From assembly GCF_036227205.1 (NCBI RefSeq), contig NZ_CP109442.1, positions 3,038,001 to 3,102,000 on the forward strand: a DNA stretch of 64,000 nt. The letters are read 5' to 3'. Position 1 is the first letter of the stretch; each line of letters starts with the position of its first letter. The stretch is from Amycolatopsis sp. NBC_01480 (GTDB taxonomy: Bacteria > Actinomycetota > Actinomycetes > Mycobacteriales > Pseudonocardiaceae). The notes beneath the pieces are model-generated. The model did not search any database, was not told the DNA's origin, and saw only the letters and a list, made by a program, of their open reading frames with translations. Both the position numbers and the translations under genes were made by a program. Shown here in pieces: positions 59,655 through 64,000 of the stretch.

Positions 59655-61016
59655 ATGCCCGAGTACAAACAGTTCCCCCTGTCCGACACGGCCGAGGGGC
59701 TGACCGAGGCCGACATCCTCGCCTGGCACGTGAAGCCGGGCGACACGGTCACGGTCAACCAGATCGTGGTGGAGATCGAGACCGCGAAGGCGGCCGTCGA
59801 GCTGCCCATCCCGTGGGCCGGCGTGGTCACCGAGCTGCACGTGGAGCCGGGGCAGACGGTTGAGGTCGGCACGCCGATCCTGACCATGGACGTCGACCCC
59901 GGTGGCGCGGCTGCCCCGGTCGCCGCCCCCGTCACGGCTGCCGCTCCGGAGGCACCGGCCGAGGAGGAGATGAAGCCGCTGGTCGGCTACGGCTCCAAGG
60001 CCGTGGTCACGAAACGGCGGGAGCGCAAGGGTTCGGCGCCCGCTCCGGCGGCGGCCGTTGCCGCGCCGCCCCCTCCGTCGGTTCCGGCAGCTCCGGTGGC
60101 TCCGGTACCGGCTGTGGCGGAAAAGCCGCGCGGCGGTTACGTCCCGCTGGCCAAGCCGCCGGTCCGCAAGCTGGCCAAGGACCTGGGCGTCGACCTGCAC
60201 GCCCTGTCCGGTACGGCCGGCGGCGTCATCACGCGTGAAGACGTCGAGCGCGCGGCCAACGGATCGACGCCGGCCGTTACTCAGCCGTCCACTGTGGACG
60301 CCGGATACGACCCGGCCACGCGTGAGCGCCGGGTGCCGATCAAGGGCGTCCGCAAGGCGACCGCGAACGCGATGGTGCAGAGCGCCTTCACGGCCCCGCA
60401 CGTCACGGAGTTCCTGACCGTGGACGTCACGCCGATGATGGAGCTGCGCGAGAAGCTGAAGAAGTCGCGCGAGTTCGCCGGCACCAAGCTGACCCCGCTG
60501 GCGTTCGCGGCCAAGGCCGTGTGCCTGGCGGCGAGGCGCACGCCGGACGTCAACGCGGTGTGGGACGAGGCGGCGCAGGAGATCGTCTACAAGGACTACG
60601 TGCACCTCGGCATCGCGGCGGCGACCCCGCGCGGTCTGGTCGTGCCGAAGATCCGCGACGCCGATTCCCTGTCACTCAAGGAACTCGCGCTCGCGCTGAC
60701 GGACCTGACCGACGTCGCGCGCGAGGGCAAGACCACCCCCGCGGCGATGGCGAACGGCACCATCACGATCACCAACGTCGGCGTCTTCGGCGTCGACACC
60801 GGCACACCCATCATCAACCCGGGCGAGTCGGCGATCCTGGCGGTCGGCGCCATCCGCGACACCCCGTGGGTGGTGGACGGCGAGATCGTGGTCCGCAAGG
60901 TGATGCAGCTGTCGCTGAGCTTCGACCATCGCGTGATCGACGGCCAGCAGGGCTCGGAGTTCCTGGCCGACGTCGGCGCGCTGCTCGCCGACCCGGCGGT
61001 GGCGATCACGTACTGA
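59655..61016 (+). CDS. 2-oxoacid dehydrogenase E2 acyltransferase
   Basis: 453 residues. One lipoyl domain with the lipoylated Lys45 (IETAKAAVELP), an Ala/Pro hinge (80-155), a peripheral-subunit-binding domain (about 160-200: VPLAKPPVRKLAKDLGVDLHAL) and the catalytic core with His425 and Asp429 (SFDHRVIDGQQ). A single lipoyl domain is usual for branched-chain-type E2. It lies 9 bp after E1 beta. No E3 gene follows, so a shared E3 encoded elsewhere is needed. Terminator follows. Confidence 0.94.
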   Translation: MPEYKQFPLSDTAEGLTEADILAWHVKPGDTVTVNQIVVEIETAKAAVELPIPWAGVVTELHVEPGQTVEVGTPILTMDVDPGGAAAPVAAPVTAAAPEAPAEEEMKPLVGYGSKAVVTKRRERKGSAPAPAAAVAAPPPPSVPAAPVAPVPAVAEKPRGGYVPLAKPPVRKLAKDLGVDLHALSGTAGGVITREDVERAANGSTPAVTQPSTVDAGYDPATRERRVPIKGVRKATANAMVQSAFTAPHVTEFLTVDVTPMMELREKLKKSREFAGTKLTPLAFAAKAVCLAARRTPDVNAVWDEAAQEIVYKDYVHLGIAAATPRGLVVPKIRDADSLSLKELALALTDLTDVAREGKTTPAAMANGTITITNVGVFGVDTGTPIINPGESAILAVGAIRDTPWVVDGEIVVRKVMQLSLSFDHRVIDGQQGSEFLADVGALLADPAVAITY

Positions 61017-61027
61017 CCGAGTAGCCG

Positions 61028-61062
61028 AAAAGGGGCCTTCCGTACCTGGGAGGCCCCTTTTT
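61028..61062 (+). terminator. Rho-independent terminator of the E1-E2 operon
   Basis: Arms AAAAGGGGCCT and AGGCCCCTTTT with a T-run, 11 bases after the stop. Confidence 0.92.
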
Positions 61063-61170
61063 CGTGTGTTCGATTCCGGTGAAGTCCTTACCCTGCAACA
61101 GGTTCCTCCGCACAGCGCCAGCACAGCCAACTGACAGTACCGGCCCAGAAAACGATCTTACTGTGGGTTT

Positions 61171-61182
61171 GTAAGCAGTTAC
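61171..61182. promoter_or_regulatory. Palindrome GTAA-GCAG-TTAC before the Pls/PosA gene
   Basis: Perfect 12-bp inverted repeat 24 bases before the ATG at 61207. Half-site TTACTC also appears at 30605-30619. CAGGAG lies 9 bases upstream of the ATG. Confidence 0.35.
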
Positions 61183-61206
61183 TCAAGCTGTGCAGGAGTT
61201 TCCGAC

Positions 61207-64000
<2,794 letters not shown>

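Overview
The window is about 70% G+C chromosomal DNA from an actinobacterium, most likely Amycolatopsis or a close relative in the Pseudonocardiaceae. This is inferred from gene content: an EspG/WXG/DUF3558 type VII secretion side-operon, a DUF742 protein, a FadE5-type acyl-CoA dehydrogenase, an EtfD-like Fe-S reductase, a mycobacterial-type dCTP deaminase and a GXWXG-rich set of GTG starts with GTGA overlaps. No rRNA, CRISPR or plasmid functions are seen. One tRNA (Gly, CCC) is present.

Layout. 0-2.5 kb: minus-strand operon of two paralogous DUF4097 (toastrack) envelope proteins and a secreted aminopeptidase cut by the window start, then a PEBP protein. 2.5-6.2 kb: alcohol dehydrogenase, amidohydrolase, DUF59 protein and IclR regulator; the first three look like the accessory genes of propane/acetone monooxygenase clusters, but no monooxygenase is here. 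6.2-10.7 kb: TetR/SMR efflux pair, EtfD-like reductase, membrane protein. 10.8-15.8 kb: an orphan repeat-bearing DUF742 protein, CDF transporter, CAP protein, sugar porter. 15.9-22 kb: a giant 1868-residue surface protein built of 15 DUF11-like domains and a MarR regulator. 22-34 kb: mixed housekeeping (flavin monooxygenase, dcd, MpaB-type oxygenase, tRNA-Gly, DUF1508, DDN-type and GNAT genes, 5'-nucleotidase, hydrolase, VanZ, methyltransferase, mug, LuxR regulator). 34-36.6 kb: fadE5-like gene and stress membrane protein. 36.7-40.8 kb: minus operon of a Trx-NHL protein, a GroES-like protein and a VanW protein. 42-44.3 kb: beta-helix membrane protein. 44.6-47.8 kb: type VII secretion side-operon. 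47.8-50.5 kb: polar amino-acid ABC importer. 50.7-54.1 kb: ATP-grasp / alpha-E / transglutaminase trio. 54.2-55.6 kb: an intact IS110-family element. 55.7-61 kb: M20 peptidase and a divergent 2-oxoacid dehydrogenase operon (E1 alpha, E1 beta, E2). 61.2 kb to the end: a Pls/PosA-type NRPS-like synthetase that runs off the window.

The strongest discovery is the IS110 element. Its non-coding end contains a bridge-RNA-like stem-loop whose two guide segments can be read directly: one matches the genomic flank on one side (GCCAC), the other is complementary to the opposite flank (CATTGG). Two further segments match the element's own ends. Deleting the element restores, to the base, the second of two tandem 30-bp repeats in an intergenic palindrome between convergent genes. 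A second result is a TTAC-N6-GTAA operator shared by the EtfD-like gene and the fadE5-like gene, which joins two steps of acyl-CoA oxidation into a probable regulon.
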